A DNA stretch of 5,358 nucleotides, taken from the NCBI GenBank assembly GCA_947470005.1, contig CANISA010000124.1, positions 1-5,358 on the forward strand. Reading direction: 5' to 3'. This document shows, one piece after another, positions 4,958 through 5,358 of this stretch (its first letter is position 1; each line of letters opens with the position of its first letter). This DNA is from Legionellaceae bacterium (GTDB lineage: Bacteria; Pseudomonadota; Gammaproteobacteria; Legionellales; Legionellaceae). The translations under genes were made by a program, and so were the position numbers. The notes under the pieces are model-generated. The model had not been told where the DNA came from. It saw only the letters and a list, made by a program, of their open reading frames with translations, and did not search any database.

Positions 4958-5358
4958 ATGGAAAAAGTCGACTTCAATCAACAATTCGCCTGCCGCCTAC
5001 GCGACACCATGATTGCAGCAGGCTTTAGTTCCCCACGCTCACCATCCGGTGTCAGCATTCATAAACTAGTGGAAATAACCGGTTACTCGCCGCAAATTTG
5101 TCGAAAGTACCTACGCGGGCAGACCATTCCAGAACCAACCAAGCTCATGGCCATCGCATCGACATTAGACGTTTCGCCTGGTTGGCTTTTATTTGGAAGT
5201 AGACAGGAAAACAACCAAACGGCGGATGACCATCTAACGTTGAATAAATATTTGCTTCTTTATATTTTCAAGCACGCCGAGGCGTTATATCATGTGGAAC
5301 GCGTCAATCAGGATATTCCTGATTTTCTATTGGCCTTGACCTGCGACATCAGTCAAAT
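4958..5358 (+). CDS. XRE-family helix-turn-helix transcriptional regulator (truncated by the right edge)
   Basis: An open frame of 133 codons runs off the window end. It starts MEKVDFNQQFACRLRDTMI; an AGGAAA at 4940-4945 is a rather distant ribosome binding site (about 12 nt). Residues 30-80 form a Cro/C1-type HTH: GVSIHKLVEITG (first helix of the motif), SPQICRKYLRG (recognition helix, about 44-54), IPEPTKLMAIASTLDV, and the closing VSPGWLLFG. This architecture, with an AGFSSPRSPSGVSI lead-in, resembles small regulators I associate with Legionella and Coxiella relatives. The C-terminal part (NKYLLLYIFKHAEALYHVE...DIPDFLLAL) looks helical and may be a dimerisation region. It is transcribed away from the outer-membrane gene and could regulate it or itself. 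No target is known. Confidence 0.82.
   Translation, partial: MEKVDFNQQFACRLRDTMIAAGFSSPRSPSGVSIHKLVEITGYSPQICRKYLRGQTIPEPTKLMAIASTLDVSPGWLLFGSRQENNQTADDHLTLNKYLLLYIFKHAEALYHVERVNQDIPDFLLALTCDISQ

Overview
This window reads as chromosomal DNA from a gammaproteobacterium of moderate GC content. The evidence is the gene order thrS-infC-rpmI-rplT-pheS on the minus strand, an AUU start codon on infC, and a tRNA gene with an encoded CCA end. The truncated XRE-type regulator at the right end has a 'GVSI.KL.E.TG..P...RKY..G...P' HTH followed by 'VSPGWLLFG'. I associate that style with Legionella/Coxiella-type bacteria, so Legionellales is a plausible but unproven placement.

Layout. Positions 1-91 hold the 5' end of pheS (minus). 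A GGGGC-UUCG-GCCCC hairpin with a T-run (110-136) separates it from rplT (162-521), rpmI (537-737), infC (815-1348, AUU start) and thrS (1344-3281), all on the minus strand and tightly packed; thrS and infC overlap by 5 nt. Upstream of thrS lie an intrinsic terminator (3320-3345), tRNA-Val(GAC) (3352-3426) and a strong sigma70-type promoter (3457-3485). Only about 38 nt separate the tRNA terminator from the thrS start, so thrS may depend partly on read-through.

Positions 3601-3788 contain a second transcription unit that encodes no protein I can support: a TTGACA-N16-TACACT promoter, about 110 nt of self-complementary sequence, and a long terminator hairpin. This is the best candidate for an unannotated small structured RNA. 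I could not assign it securely to 6S, 4.5S/SRP or any other family.

Positions 3910-4704 (minus) encode a predicted exported beta-barrel-like protein that resembles the Phenol_MetA_deg-type outer-membrane family, with a likely GTG start. Its reading frame crosses an uninterrupted run of ten G (4497-4506), which suggests a phase-variable surface protein. The 253-nt divergent spacer (4705-4957) carries one copy of a dispersed palindromic repeat. The XRE regulator (4958 to the window end, plus strand) is cut by the window edge.

Together, the left three-fifths is a conserved translation cluster: charging of Thr, Val and Phe tRNAs, initiation factor IF3, and 50S proteins L35 and L20. The right two-fifths is accessory: a small RNA candidate, a variable envelope protein and a regulator.
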